Below, in pieces: positions 15,340-24,058 of a stretch of 64,000 bases of DNA. The stretch comes from Streptomyces sp. MMG1533 (lineage in GTDB: Bacteria; Actinomycetota; Actinomycetes; Streptomycetales; Streptomycetaceae): NCBI RefSeq assembly GCF_001279775.1, contig NZ_LGDG01000017.1, forward strand, positions 92,719-156,718, read 5' to 3'. Numbering within the stretch: position 1 is the first letter of the stretch; each line of letters opens with the position of its first letter. The position numbers and the translations under genes are program-made. Under the pieces are notes generated by a model, which was given only the letters and a program-made list of their open reading frames with translations, searched no databases and was not told where the DNA came from.

Positions 15340-16176
15340 ATGGCGAACTACACCGCCGCCGACGTCAAGAAGCTCCGCGAGCTCACCGGCGCTGGCATGA
15401 TGGACTGCAAGAAGGCGCTGGACGAGGCCGAGGGCAACGTCGAGAAGGCCGTCGAGGCGCTCCGTATCAAGGGCCAGAAGGGCGTCGCCAAGCGCGAGGG
15501 CCGCTCCGCCGAGAACGGCGCCGTGGTCTCGATCATCGCCGACGACAACTCCTCCGGCGTCCTCGTCGAGCTGAAGTGCGAGACGGACTTCGTCGCCAAG
15601 GGTGACAAGTTCCAGGCCGTCGCCAACACGATCGCCGAGCACGTCGCCAAGAGCTCCCCGGCCGACCTCGAGGCGCTGCTCGCCTCCGAGATCGAGCCCG
15701 GCAAGACCGTCCAGGCGTTCGTGGACGAGGCCAACGCCAACCTCGGCGAGAAGATCGTCCTGGACCGCTTCGCGCAGTTCGCGGACGGCTTCGTGACGGC
15801 GTACATGCACCGCACGATGCCCGACCTGCCGCCGCAGATCGGTGTCCTCGTCGAGCTCGACAAGCCCAACGCCGAGATCGCCAAGGGCATCGCCCAGCAC
15901 ATCGCCGCGTTCGCGCCGAAGTACCTCTCCAAGGAGGACGTGCCGGCCGACGTCGTCGAGTCCGAGCGCCGCGTCGCCGAGGAGACCACCCGCGCCGAGG
16001 GCAAGCCCGAGGCCGCCCTGCCGAAGATCGTCGAGGGTCGCCTCAACGGCTTCTTCAAGGACGCCACGCTGCTCGGCCAGCCGTACGCGCTCGACAACAA
16101 GAAGTCCGTCCAGAAGGTTCTGGACGAGGCGGGTGTCACCCTGAAGCGCTTCACGCGCATCAAGGTCGGCATCTGA
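15340..16176 (+). CDS. tsf: Translation elongation factor Ts
   Basis: A 278-residue EF-Ts from ATG 15340. The N-terminal UBA-like domain (ADVKKLRELTGAGMMDCKKALDEAEGNVEKAVEALR) is followed by the core with the conserved TDFVAK nucleotide-exchange motif (VELKCETDFVAKGDKF) and the usual second subdomain ending in VTLKRFTRIKVGI. It recharges EF-Tu with GTP during elongation. It follows rpsB in the standard order, separated by a 13-bp hairpin. Confidence 0.98.
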   Translation: MANYTAADVKKLRELTGAGMMDCKKALDEAEGNVEKAVEALRIKGQKGVAKREGRSAENGAVVSIIADDNSSGVLVELKCETDFVAKGDKFQAVANTIAEHVAKSSPADLEALLASEIEPGKTVQAFVDEANANLGEKIVLDRFAQFADGFVTAYMHRTMPDLPPQIGVLVELDKPNAEIAKGIAQHIAAFAPKYLSKEDVPADVVESERRVAEETTRAEGKPEAALPKIVEGRLNGFFKDATLLGQPYALDNKKSVQKVLDEAGVTLKRFTRIKVGI

Positions 16177-16268
16177 GTCCGTACCGCGACCGACGCGCGA
16201 CCCCGATAGGGTCGGCAGCAGTCGTCCGCGTACGCCGTCACATGTGTGGCGGACGGCAGCAGATCTGA

Positions 16269-16328
16269 CGAGGAGGCCATTGCCGCGCATGGGTTGCGAA
16301 CGACACCCCACCGGCAATGGCCTCCTCG
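16269..16328 (+). terminator. 17-bp perfect stem-loop between tsf and pyrH
   Basis: CGAGGAGGCCATTGCCG (16269-16285) pairs perfectly with CGGCAATGGCCTCCTCG (16312-16328) around a 26-nt loop. It lies 92 bp after tsf and 24 bp before the pyrH start, without a T-run. It is either the tsf terminator or a 5' control element of pyrH. Confidence 0.7.
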
Positions 16329-16352
16329 TATGTGCACCATGAGGAGAACGCC

Positions 16353-17111
16353 ATGACCACCAAGGCCCAGAAGAGCGACGACGGCAAAGTACGCGGGCGG
16401 TTTCTGCTGAAGCTGTCCGGAGAGGCGTTCGCCGGTGGCGGGGGCCTGGGCGTCGACCCCGATGTGGTGCACAAGATGGCCCGCGAGATCGCGGCGGTCG
16501 TGCGGGACGGCGCGGAGATCGCCGTCGTCATCGGCGGCGGCAACTTCTTCCGCGGTGCCGAACTGCAGCAGCGCGGCATGGACCGGGCCCGCTCGGACTA
16601 CATGGGCATGCTCGGCACGGTCATGAACTGCCTCGCCCTCCAGGACTTCCTGGAGAAGGAGGGCATCCAGTCACGGGTGCAGACCGCCATCACCATGGGG
16701 CAGGTCGCCGAGCCGTACATTCCGCTGCGTGCCATCCGGCACCTGGAGAAGGGCCGCGTGGTCATCTTCGGCGCCGGTATGGGCATGCCGTACTTCTCCA
16801 CCGACACCACCGCCGCCCAGCGCGCCCTGGAGATCGACGCCGAGGCGCTGCTCATGGGCAAGAACGGCGTGGACGGGGTCTACGACTCCGACCCGAAGAC
16901 CAACCCCGACGCGGTCAAGTTCGACGCCCTCGGCTACGGCGAGGTCATCACGCGTGACCTCAAGGTCGCCGACGCCACGGCCGTCACACTGTGCCGCGAC
17001 AACAAGCTCCCGATCCTGGTGTTCGAGCTTCTGGCCGAGGGCAATATCGCGCGCGCCGTCAAGGGTGAGAAGATCGGCACGCTTGTGGGTGACCAAGTCA
17101 GCCAGGGCTGA
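16353..17111 (+). CDS. pyrH: UMP kinase
   Basis: A 252-residue bacterial UMP kinase of the amino-acid kinase fold. ATG 16353 is chosen because GAGGAGAACGCC precedes it and homology starts shortly after ([23 protein letters not shown]). Motifs: [59 protein letters not shown]. It phosphorylates UMP to UDP for RNA and DNA precursor supply, is activated by GTP and inhibited by UTP in the family, and is a conserved neighbour of tsf and frr. Confidence 0.97.
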   Translation: MTTKAQKSDDGKVRGRFLLKLSGEAFAGGGGLGVDPDVVHKMAREIAAVVRDGAEIAVVIGGGNFFRGAELQQRGMDRARSDYMGMLGTVMNCLALQDFLEKEGIQSRVQTAITMGQVAEPYIPLRAIRHLEKGRVVIFGAGMGMPYFSTDTTAAQRALEIDAEALLMGKNGVDGVYDSDPKTNPDAVKFDALGYGEVITRDLKVADATAVTLCRDNKLPILVFELLAEGNIARAVKGEKIGTLVGDQVSQG

Positions 17112-17241
17112 TGACCCTGACCGGGGGATGGACAATGTCCTGCCGGTCGGGAACCGTGCAGGAAGAAGACGCGACGCAGCCGGCCGCCGCCCCCACCAAG
17201 GAACCGCAGCCGGGCCTACTCAAGACACGCAGGAGCAAGTG

Positions 17242-17799
17242 GTGATCGAAGAGACCCTCCTCGAGGCCGAGGAGAAGATGGAGAAGGCCGTCGTGGTCGC
17301 CAAGGAGGACTTCGCCGCGATCCGCACCGGCCGTGCGCACCCGGCGATGTTCAACAAGATCGTGGCCGACTACTACGGCGCGCCGACGCCGATCAACCAG
17401 CTGGCTTCGTTCTCCGTGCCGGAGCCGCGCATGGCGGTCGTGACCCCGTTCGACAAGAGCGCGCTGCGCAACATCGAGCAGGCGATCCGCGACTCCGACC
17501 TGGGCGTCAACCCGAGCAACGACGGCAACATCATCCGTGTGGTGTTCCCCGAGCTCACCGAGGAGCGCCGCCGCGACTACATCAAGGTCGCCAAGGGCAA
17601 GGGCGAGGACGCCAAGGTGTCCATCCGCGCCGTTCGCCGCAAGGCCAAGGACGCCATCGACAAGCTGATCAAGGACGGCGAGGTCGGCGAGGACGAGGGC
17701 CGTCGTGCGGAGAAGGAGCTCGACGACACCACCGCGAAGTACGTCGCCCAGGTGGACGAGCTCCTCAAGCACAAGGAAGCGGAGCTGCTCGAGGTCTGA
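17242..17799 (+). CDS. frr: Ribosome recycling factor
   Basis: A 185-residue RRF from GTG 17242, with AGGAG at 17231 giving proper spacing. The sequence shows the long coiled-coil domain ([68 protein letters not shown]) and the beta-barrel domain ([42 protein letters not shown]). With EF-G it splits post-termination ribosomes. Its stop overlaps the cdsA start by one base (TGATGA), so the two are translationally coupled. Confidence 0.97.
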   Translation: MIEETLLEAEEKMEKAVVVAKEDFAAIRTGRAHPAMFNKIVADYYGAPTPINQLASFSVPEPRMAVVTPFDKSALRNIEQAIRDSDLGVNPSNDGNIIRVVFPELTEERRRDYIKVAKGKGEDAKVSIRAVRRKAKDAIDKLIKDGEVGEDEGRRAEKELDDTTAKYVAQVDELLKHKEAELLEV

Positions 17800-19013
17800 T
17801 GAACGACTCTTCCTGGGGCTCTCCGCCACACACCGGGCCGCAAGCCGGGTACTGGGGGCCCACCGACCAGGGGCCTGTCCAGGGGGCCGCCCCGGCGGGT
17901 CCCACGTACGATGCGCATGACGCGCAACAGACTCGCCCCATGCCCATCGTGCCCGACGTACCCGCACATGGCGGAGACCAGGATGACGACCGGGGGGCCG
18001 CTCGGCTGAGCGGCCCCTTGTTCCGCGACGAGACGCCGCAGCCGCCGTACGACGTACGGCAGTCGCCGCCGTACGACCCGCCGCAGGCCTCGTCCTACGG
18101 CCCTGACGACATGCCGCAGACGCCGTCCTACGGGGCGGCGCCGCAGAATCCGGAGCCCATGCCCGACTCCTCGCAGCCGGCGTCCGCGCCGCAGAAGAAG
18201 AGCGCGGGTCGTGACCTGAGTGCGGCCATAGGGGTCGGTGTCGGTCTTGGTGTGGTGATCGTCGCGTCGCTGTTCGTCGTCAAGGCCGCCTTCGTCGGCG
18301 TGATCGCGGTCGCCGTCGTGGTGGGTCTGTGGGAGCTGACCAGGCGGCTGGAGGAGCGCAAGGGCATCAAGGCGCCCCTCGTCCCGCTCGCGCTCGGCGG
18401 CGCGGCCATGGTCGTCTCGGGGTACGTCCGGGGTGCCGAGGGCGCGTGGGTGGCGATGGCGCTCACCGCGCTGGCCGTCCTGGTCTGGCGGATGACGGAG
18501 CCGCCGGAGGGCTACCTCAAGGACGTCACCGCGGGCGTCTTCGCGGCCTTCTACGTCCCGTTCCTGGCCACGTTCGTCGCCATGATGCTCACGGCCGACG
18601 ACGGCTCGCGTCGCGTGCTGACGTTCCTGCTGCTGACCGTCGTCAGCGACACCGGGGCGTACGCCATCGGCTGGCGCTTCGGCAAGCACAAGCTCGCCCC
18701 GCGCATCAGCCCGGGCAAGACCCGCGAGGGCCTGCTCGGCGCGGTGAGCTTCGCCATGGTGGCGGGCGCGCTGTGCATGGAGTTCCTGATCGACGACGGG
18801 ACCTGGTGGCAGGGGCTGGTGCTGGGCTTCGCCGTCGCTGCCAGCGCCACGCTGGGCGACCTCGGCGAGTCGATGATCAAGCGGGACCTGGGCATCAAGG
18901 ACATGGGCACGCTGCTGCCGGGGCACGGCGGCATCATGGACCGTCTGGACTCGCTCCTGCCGACGGCTCCCGTGGTGTGGCTGCTGCTGGTGGTCTTCGT
19001 CGGGTCCGGCTGA
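17799..19013 (+). CDS. cdsA: Phosphatidate cytidylyltransferase
   Basis: A 404-residue integral membrane enzyme. The first 135 residues are a cytoplasmic Pro/Tyr/Gln-rich low-complexity region, longer than in most bacteria. Eight or so hydrophobic helices follow, and the CDP-alcohol signature is at the end: STLGDLGESMIKRDLGIKDMGTLLPGHGGIMDRLDSLL with its conserved Asp residues. It makes CDP-diacylglycerol from phosphatidic acid and CTP, the precursor of phosphatidylinositol, cardiolipin and other phospholipids. Start overlaps the frr stop by one base. Confidence 0.95.
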   Translation: MNDSSWGSPPHTGPQAGYWGPTDQGPVQGAAPAGPTYDAHDAQQTRPMPIVPDVPAHGGDQDDDRGAARLSGPLFRDETPQPPYDVRQSPPYDPPQASSYGPDDMPQTPSYGAAPQNPEPMPDSSQPASAPQKKSAGRDLSAAIGVGVGLGVVIVASLFVVKAAFVGVIAVAVVVGLWELTRRLEERKGIKAPLVPLALGGAAMVVSGYVRGAEGAWVAMALTALAVLVWRMTEPPEGYLKDVTAGVFAAFYVPFLATFVAMMLTADDGSRRVLTFLLLTVVSDTGAYAIGWRFGKHKLAPRISPGKTREGLLGAVSFAMVAGALCMEFLIDDGTWWQGLVLGFAVAASATLGDLGESMIKRDLGIKDMGTLLPGHGGIMDRLDSLLPTAPVVWLLLVVFVGSG

Positions 19014-19056
19014 CCGTCGCACGTCCTCGGGTCCGTTGGCAGTTGTACGTCGTTTT

Positions 19057-19088
19057 CGTGGGGCCCTCGCTTCGGCGGGGGCCCCACG
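19057..19088 (+). terminator. Terminator after cdsA
   Basis: CGTGGGGCCC and GGGCCCCACG form a 10-bp perfect stem around a 12-nt loop 43 bp past the cdsA stop, closing the rpsB-cdsA cluster. Confidence 0.75.
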
Positions 19089-19174
19089 TGTTCCGGGCGA
19101 TGGCCTCCCGGGCCGCCGAGTGGGACGATTCCGGTGTAAGCCCTCAAATGGGTTCACTCTGGAAGGAGGGTGCG

Positions 19175-19624
19175 ATGTCCGCCATCCGAGAAGTGATCGA
19201 CGTCGACTGCAGCCCCGGCGAGGTCTACACGTATGTCACGGACCCCTCCCATCTGCCGGACTGGCAGCTGAGCGCGGTCTCCGCACAGCGGCTCGACGAG
19301 GGCCCGCTGCACGAGGGTTCCCGGGTCCGGGTCACCCGGCGTGTCGGCAGCCGCGAGATGCCGATGACCGTGGAGTTCACCGAGGTCGTCCCGCCGCTCA
19401 GCTGGGGGCTGCACGGTGTCGACGGCCCCGTCAGGCCGCGCGTCCACGGTGAGATCGAGCCGCTCGACGAGGGCCGACGCTCCCGTGTCACGATCGACAT
19501 CGACTTCGAGGGCCACGGCCTCGGCAGGGTCCTCGTACCTCTCGTCGTCCGCCCACAGCTCCGCAAGGAGCTGCCGCGCGACGAGCAGCTGCTCAAGGAC
19601 CGGCTGGAGCACCCGACGGCGTAG
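19175..19624 (+). CDS. SRPBCC-family protein (START/Bet v 1-like fold)
   Basis: A 149-residue protein from ATG 19175 with a strong GGAAGGAGGGTGCG ribosome site. The pattern IREVIDVDCSPGEVYTYVTDPSHLPDWQLSAVSAQRLDEGPLHEGSRVRVTRRVGSREMPMTVEFTEVVPP is the start of the polyketide-cyclase/dehydratase-like SRPBCC fold, with strand-rich middle and a long final helix. Such proteins bind hydrophobic ligands; this group is usually annotated as polyketide cyclase/dehydratase but has no known substrate. Stand-alone gene after the cdsA terminator. Confidence 0.85.
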   Translation: MSAIREVIDVDCSPGEVYTYVTDPSHLPDWQLSAVSAQRLDEGPLHEGSRVRVTRRVGSREMPMTVEFTEVVPPLSWGLHGVDGPVRPRVHGEIEPLDEGRRSRVTIDIDFEGHGLGRVLVPLVVRPQLRKELPRDEQLLKDRLEHPTA

Positions 19625-19657
19625 ACCACCTGGTGGGCGGGCCATTAGGGTCCGTCC

Positions 19658-19834
19658 ATGGGGCAGGCGAGGCTGGGTGACGACGGCAGGTATCACGGTG
19701 ATCTGCCGTGCCAGTGGTGCGGTGCGCTGATCGACCAGGGCGGGCGGCGCCGGGTGAGGCGGTACTGCGGGGGGTGGCACCGGACAAGGCTCTACGTCAC
19801 TCGGGTCGTGGTCGTGATCACCGGCGCCTTCTGA
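19658..19834 (+). CDS. 58-residue zinc-ribbon-like protein
   Basis: ATG 19658 gives a short basic protein, MGQARLGDDGRYHGDLPC, then CQWCGALIDQ...RRVRRYCGGWHRTRLYVTR and a hydrophobic end (VVVVITGAF). CxxC followed by C-x3-H suggests a single zinc site. Third-base GC bias is strong and the frame ends cleanly 34 bp after the SRPBCC gene. Function unknown, but the arrangement looks like a real conserved small gene. Confidence 0.55.
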   Translation: MGQARLGDDGRYHGDLPCQWCGALIDQGGRRRVRRYCGGWHRTRLYVTRVVVVITGAF

Positions 19835-19929
19835 GCCGACCGGGGCATCCGATCGGATCTGCGCCACGGCCTGGCAGCCTGTGCTGGGTCTTCCCCTTAC
19901 GCGGGGTCTTCGGGATTCTTCCCGGTGTG

Positions 19930-20076
19930 ATGGACGGCTTTCCCGGCAAGCTCGTCGAGGCCGCCCAGGCCCGTCGGCGGGCTGTGAACGCGCGCCACCG
20001 GGTCGCCCTCGCCCGCTCCGGAGCCCGCTTCGAACGGGGGCAGCTCATCGAACGTCCCGAGATCCTCGCGGCATGA
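19930..20076 (+). CDS. 48-residue hypothetical protein coupled to the hydrolase
   Basis: ATG 19930 encodes MDGFPGKLVEAAQARRRAVN, continuing as an Arg/Ala-rich helix to ERPEILAA. The stop overlaps the hydrolase ATG as ATGA, which suggests translational coupling. It may be a genuine small gene, a leader, or the tail of a decayed gene. No family recognised. Confidence 0.35.
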   Translation: MDGFPGKLVEAAQARRRAVNARHRVALARSGARFERGQLIERPEILAA

Positions 20077-20909
20077 TCAAGGCCAGCCCATCCCTCGGGA
20101 GGTCCGACGTGGCATGGTCCGAACACGTGGTGGTGCGAGACGGCATCCGTCTTGTCTGCCGGGACTGGGGCGGGCCGGGACAGCCCATCATGTTGCTGCA
20201 CGGCCTGGCTGGTCACGCGGGTGAATGGGACACGACGGCACGGTGGTTGAGCTCCCGGTACCGGGTCGTCGCGGTCGACCAGCGCGGGCACGGTGCCAGC
20301 GAGCGCCGCCCGCAGGACGTGTCGCGCGCCGCCTACGTCGCCGACGTCATCGCCGTTGCCGATCAGCTGGCGCTGCGGCGGCCTGTCCTGGTCGGCCAGT
20401 CGCTGGGCGGGCACACGGCCATGCTCACCGCCGCTGCGCATCCCGGGCTGGTCCGCGCGCTCGTGCTCATCGAGGCCGGCCCCGGGGGTCCAAACCCGAA
20501 CGGTCCCGTGGACATCGGCGGATGGCTCGACTCGTGGCCGACACCGTTCCCCTCACGCGAGGCGGCAGCCGCGTTCCTGGGAGGCGGACCGGTCGGCGCG
20601 GGCTGGGCGGCCGGGCTGGAGGAACGCGAGGACGGATGGTGGCCTCGCTTCGACCGGGACGTGATGGTCCGCTCGCTGGCGGAGAACGCCCAGCGATCCT
20701 TCCGGCACGAGTGGGGGCAGGTCGCTTGTCCCACGCTGGTCGTCCTGGCCCAATCCAGCTTCATCCCTGCCCAGGAAGCCGACGAGATGCTCCGGCAGCG
20801 ACCCGCAGCCATGTCCATGAGCATCCCCGGCACAGGCCACGACCTGCACCTGGAACAGCCTGAAACCCTGCACACCGCACTTTCGGACTTCCTCCGGGGC
20901 CTCGCCTGA
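20073..20909 (+). CDS. Alpha/beta hydrolase
   Basis: A 278-residue alpha/beta-hydrolase from ATG 20073; GTG 20109 is an alternative. The oxyanion region is MLLHGLAGHAGEWD, the strand VVAVDQRGHGASERR follows, the nucleophile elbow is VGQSLGGH (Ser), and the catalytic His is in IPGTGHDLHLEQPE. The cap (residues about 140-210) is short. This resembles 3-oxoadipate enol-lactonase and non-haem chloroperoxidase-type hydrolases, but the substrate cannot be told. It overlaps a tiny upstream frame by ATGA. Confidence 0.85.
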   Translation: MIKASPSLGRSDVAWSEHVVVRDGIRLVCRDWGGPGQPIMLLHGLAGHAGEWDTTARWLSSRYRVVAVDQRGHGASERRPQDVSRAAYVADVIAVADQLALRRPVLVGQSLGGHTAMLTAAAHPGLVRALVLIEAGPGGPNPNGPVDIGGWLDSWPTPFPSREAAAAFLGGGPVGAGWAAGLEEREDGWWPRFDRDVMVRSLAENAQRSFRHEWGQVACPTLVVLAQSSFIPAQEADEMLRQRPAAMSMSIPGTGHDLHLEQPETLHTALSDFLRGLA

Positions 20910-21614
20910 GAACACCAAAGCCAGGCCTGCGCTTGACAATTACTCCCGCGAACGAGGGTCGGGCGGTGTCAGCCTGCCGGTCATGACTCGCAACCGAAAG
21001 GGCTGTGCCGCGTAGGCGCCCCTCACGCCTCCGGGCGGACAACAGGCACTTTGCTGCGCACCGCAGCTACTCGAACATCGGTCGGCTGTCCGGCCCAGCT
21101 CAAGCACAGATCATCCAGTTGGAGCGAACGCGCCTTCAGCCCGGCCTGATTCAGCAGGCTCTTGTTCGGTGGGCTGCCGTCGCAAGGGCACCACGAGATC
21201 AGCTCCCTTCGCCGTTCAGCGACCGGTGCGGCGTCCCGGAGTGCTGCCCCGAACCGGCGGACGAGCGAGGCCTGCTGGTCGCGGGAGCTCCGCAGCATCG
21301 TCCGGCCTCTCGATCTGAAGATCCTCAAACGTCCCGACGCCCTGCCATACGGCGACCCACCGCATGGTTGGTGGCGGACCGACGGCCTTCTGACTGGACC
21401 AAGCCCCAGCCCCAGCCGACCTGCGCAGATGCGCCCGCAGGCCGCAGGCCCCGCAGGCCCGCCGGGTCGGGCCGTCTGCGGGCCGTCCGAGGGGACCCAC
21501 GACGGCCAGGGACGGCCAGGGACGGCCAGGGACGACCAGGGACGACCGACAACGACCACCGTGCACGCCTCGGCCTCCAGGCCACACGATTCGATCTGCG
21601 ACACTGGATGAGTT
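20910..21614. other. 705-bp gap without a convincing gene
   Basis: Open frames exist on both strands, but none shows consistent third-position GC bias, a ribosome site or a recognisable domain. The only distinct structure is a 10-bp tandem repeat at 21501-21550. A TTGACA at 20933 lacks a matching -10 box. It may be a site of past gene loss. Confidence 0.5.
21501..21550. repeat. 10-bp tandem repeat (GACGGCCAGG)
   Basis: Four and a half units of GACGGCCAGG, the later ones changed to GACGACCAGG, lie head to tail about 65 bp upstream of rlmN. Confidence 0.8.
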
Positions 21615-22721
21615 ATGCCTGCACCCGGAGAACTCACTTTCGTCGCCCCGCGCGGAGCCAAGAAGCCGCCGCGGCACCTTGCCGACCTCACGCCCGCCGA
21701 GCGCAAGGAAGCGGTGGCCGCGGTCGGTGAGAAGCCGTTTCGAGCCAAGCAGCTCTCGCAGCACTACTTCGCGCGGTACGCGCACGACCCGCAGGAGTGG
21801 ACCGACATTCCGGCCGGTTCCCGCGGCCGGCTCCAGGAGGCGCTGCTTCCGGAGCTGATGTCGGTCGTCCGGCATCTGTCGACCGACCAGGACACCACCC
21901 GCAAGACGCTGTGGCGGCTGTTCGACGGGACGCTCGTCGAGTCGGTGCTGATGCGCTACCCGGACCGGGTGACCATGTGCATCAGCTCCCAGGCGGGATG
22001 CGGGATGAACTGCCCGTTCTGCGCCACCGGCCAGGCGGGCCTGGACCGGAACCTGTCCACCGCCGAGATCGTGCACCAGATCGTGGACGGGATGCGGGCC
22101 CTCAGGGACGGCGAGATCCCCGGTGGTCCCGCGCGGCTCAGCAACATCGTGTTCATGGGTATGGGCGAGCCGCTGGCCAACTACAACCGGGTCGTCGGTG
22201 CCATCCGGCGGCTCACCGACCCCGAGCCGGACGGACTCGGGCTCTCGCAGCGCGGGATCACCGTCTCGACGGTCGGACTCGTCCCGGCGATCAACCGCTT
22301 CGCCGACGAGGGCTTCAAGTGTCGTCTCGCCATCTCGCTGCACGCGCCTGACGACGAGCTGCGCGACACCCTCGTCCCCGTGAACACGCGGTGGAAGGTG
22401 CGTGAGGTCCTCGACGCCGGCTTCGAGTACGTGGAGAGATCCGGGCGCCGGCTGTCCATCGAGTACGCGCTGATCCGGGACATCAACGACCAGGCATGGC
22501 GGGGTGACCGGCTCGGGCGGCTGCTCAGGGGCAAGCCCGTGCACGTCAACCTGATCCCGCTGAACCCGACGCCGGGTTCGAAGTGGACCGCCTCCCGTCC
22601 CGAGGACGAGAAGGCGTTCGTCGAGGCCATCGCCGCCCATGGGGTGCCGGTCACCGTCCGGGACACCCGTGGACAGGAGATCGACGGGGCGTGTGGTCAG
22701 CTCGCCGCGACCGAGCGGTAG
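21615..22721 (+). CDS. rlmN: 23S rRNA (adenine2503-C2)-methyltransferase RlmN
   Basis: A 368-residue radical-SAM enzyme. The 4Fe-4S motif CxxxCxxC is at C129-C133-C136 ([13 protein letters not shown]). GMGEP ([13 protein letters not shown]), the [20 protein letters not shown] block and the C-terminal catalytic Cys (about 360, IDGACGQL) are all present. The N-terminal accessory helical domain begins [15 protein letters not shown]. It methylates A2503 of 23S rRNA and A37 of some tRNAs, affecting accuracy and antibiotic binding at the peptidyl transferase centre. Related Cfr enzymes act on C8; the sequence here is the RlmN type. No strong ribosome site precedes ATG 21615. Confidence 0.95.
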   Translation: MPAPGELTFVAPRGAKKPPRHLADLTPAERKEAVAAVGEKPFRAKQLSQHYFARYAHDPQEWTDIPAGSRGRLQEALLPELMSVVRHLSTDQDTTRKTLWRLFDGTLVESVLMRYPDRVTMCISSQAGCGMNCPFCATGQAGLDRNLSTAEIVHQIVDGMRALRDGEIPGGPARLSNIVFMGMGEPLANYNRVVGAIRRLTDPEPDGLGLSQRGITVSTVGLVPAINRFADEGFKCRLAISLHAPDDELRDTLVPVNTRWKVREVLDAGFEYVERSGRRLSIEYALIRDINDQAWRGDRLGRLLRGKPVHVNLIPLNPTPGSKWTASRPEDEKAFVEAIAAHGVPVTVRDTRGQEIDGACGQLAATER

Positions 22722-22750
22722 TGTGACGTCCGTACGTACATCTTCATATT

Positions 22751-22842
22751 CCGACAGGGGAGCGCCACAGCGCTGAGAGTGCGGCACCGGCCGCAGACCC
22801 TCTGAACCTCGCCCAGGTCATTCTGGGTAGGAAGTTCGGTCA
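22751..22842 (+). promoter_or_regulatory. TPP riboswitch (THI element)
   Basis: The conserved order is complete: GACAGGGGAGC, GCTGAGAGTGCGGC, CCGCAGACCCTCTGAACCT, then CCAGGTCATTCTGGGTAGGAAGTTCGG. These are the P1-P5 segments of the thiamine-pyrophosphate aptamer. It sits between rlmN and the thiamine ABC transporter and is followed within 20 bp by a terminator hairpin, so TPP binding most likely stops transcription of thiBPQ. Confidence 0.95.
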
Positions 22843-22859
22843 CTACTCGAGCTGTTGCG

Positions 22860-22903
22860 CCCTGCCCGGGAGCCCTCGGATGTCCCGAGGCGCCCGGGCA
22901 GGG
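22860..22903 (+). terminator. Expression-platform terminator of the TPP riboswitch
   Basis: CCCTGCCCGGG pairs with CCCGGGCAGGG (11 bp), enclosing a second stem CCTCGG/CCGAGG. It starts 17 bp after the aptamer and ends 36 bp before the thiB start. Confidence 0.85.
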
Positions 22904-22939
22904 CCGCGTCTCTTCCTGGTCACCCCCAGGAGGAATCCA

Positions 22940-24058
22940 GTGAGCATCACCAAGAAGGCCACGGTTGTGGCCGTGGGACTCGGTCTCGTCACGTTGTCCG
23001 CGTGCGGGTCGTCGTCCGACGCCGGCAGCTCCGGCTCCGGCTCCAAGACCGTGACCCTCGTCAGCCATGACTCGTGGGCCGTCTCGAAGAACGTCCTGGC
23101 GGACTTCGAGAAGCAGTCCGGCTACAAGGTCAAGGTCCTCAAGGACGGCGATGCCGGGCAGGCCGTGAACAAGGCGATCCTGACCAAGGACAACCCGCAG
23201 GGCGACGTCTTCTTCGGCGTCGACAACACCCTGCTGTCGAGGGCGCTCGACAACGGGCTCTTCCAGTCGTACGAGGCGAAGGGCTCCGAGCTGGTCCTGT
23301 CCGACTACCGGGCCGACCGCGACAAGCACCGCGTCACGCCGATCGACACGGGCGACATCTGCGTCAACTACGACAAGGCGTACTTCAGCGAGCACAAGCT
23401 GACCCCGCCGAACTCGTTCGACGACCTGATCAAGCCGGAGTACAAGAACCTCCTCGTCACCGAGAACGCCTCCACCTCCTCGCCCGGCCTCGGCTTCCTG
23501 CTCGGGACCGCCGCCGAGTACGGCGATGGGGGCACCTCCCGCTCGAGCGAAGCCGAGAGTGGGGGAGGATGGCAGGACTACTGGAAGAAGCTCAAGGCCA
23601 ACGGCGTCAAGGTCGTCGACGGCTGGGAGCAGGCCTACAACGAGGAGTTCTCCGGCTCGGCCGGCGGCAAGCAGGCCAAGGCCGACCGCCCGCTCGTCGT
23701 CTCCTACGCGTCCTCGCCGCCCGCCGAGGTGATCTACGCCGACCCGAAGCCGAAGACGGCTCCCACCGGCGTCGCCACCGGTACCTGCTTCCGCCAGGTC
23801 GAGTACGCCGGCCTGCTGAGCAACGCGAAGAACGCCAAGGGCGGCAAGGCGCTGCTCGACTTCCTGCTCACCAAGGAGTTCCAGGAGGACATGCCGCTGA
23901 ACATGTTCGTGTACCCGGTGCGGGACGGCGCCCGGGTGCCGGCCGAGTTCACCGAGTACGGTCCGCAGGCCGAGGACCCCGAGACCCTGGCCCCGGACAA
24001 GATCGCCGACCACCGTGACCAGTGGGTCAAGTCGTGGACCTCGCTCGTACTGAAGTGA
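22940..24058 (+). CDS. thiB: Thiamine ABC transporter substrate-binding lipoprotein
   Basis: A 372-residue lipoprotein from GTG 22940 with AGGAGGAATCC upstream. The signal sequence KKATVVAVGLGLVTLSAC ends in a lipobox (LSAC) and is followed by a Ser/Gly linker. The mature part has the TbpA/ThiB-like periplasmic-binding fold: TVTLVSHDSWAVSKNVLADFEKQSGYKVKVL, GDVFFGVDNTLLSRALDNGLF, NASTSSPGLGFLL, DYWKKLKANGVKVVDGWEQAYNEEFSG. It binds thiamine or its phosphates outside the membrane. A 42-bp hairpin repeat is inserted in frame near codon 200 and adds 14 residues (GGTSRSSEAESGGG), apparently tolerated in a surface loop. Confidence 0.92.
   Translation: MSITKKATVVAVGLGLVTLSACGSSSDAGSSGSGSKTVTLVSHDSWAVSKNVLADFEKQSGYKVKVLKDGDAGQAVNKAILTKDNPQGDVFFGVDNTLLSRALDNGLFQSYEAKGSELVLSDYRADRDKHRVTPIDTGDICVNYDKAYFSEHKLTPPNSFDDLIKPEYKNLLVTENASTSSPGLGFLLGTAAEYGDGGTSRSSEAESGGGWQDYWKKLKANGVKVVDGWEQAYNEEFSGSAGGKQAKADRPLVVSYASSPPAEVIYADPKPKTAPTGVATGTCFRQVEYAGLLSNAKNAKGGKALLDFLLTKEFQEDMPLNMFVYPVRDGARVPAEFTEYGPQAEDPETLAPDKIADHRDQWVKSWTSLVLK
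23527..23568. repeat. 42-bp palindromic repeat inserted in frame in thiB
   Basis: A G-run, CACCTCCC, then CTCG-AGCGAAGC-CGAG, then GTGGGGGAGG make a hairpin-capable unit. I recall near-identical strings in many places in Streptomyces genomes, so it is probably a copy of a dispersed REP-like element. Its length of 42 bp keeps the thiB frame. Confidence 0.7.

Noticed and set aside
20933..20960. TTGACA promoter-like box after the hydrolase gene
   Set aside because: No AT-rich -10 element at suitable spacing and no gene close downstream.
21005..21748. Candidate genes on either strand upstream of rlmN
   Set aside because: Contain the 10-bp tandem repeat, overlap rlmN or each other, and show no recognisable domain or ribosome site.
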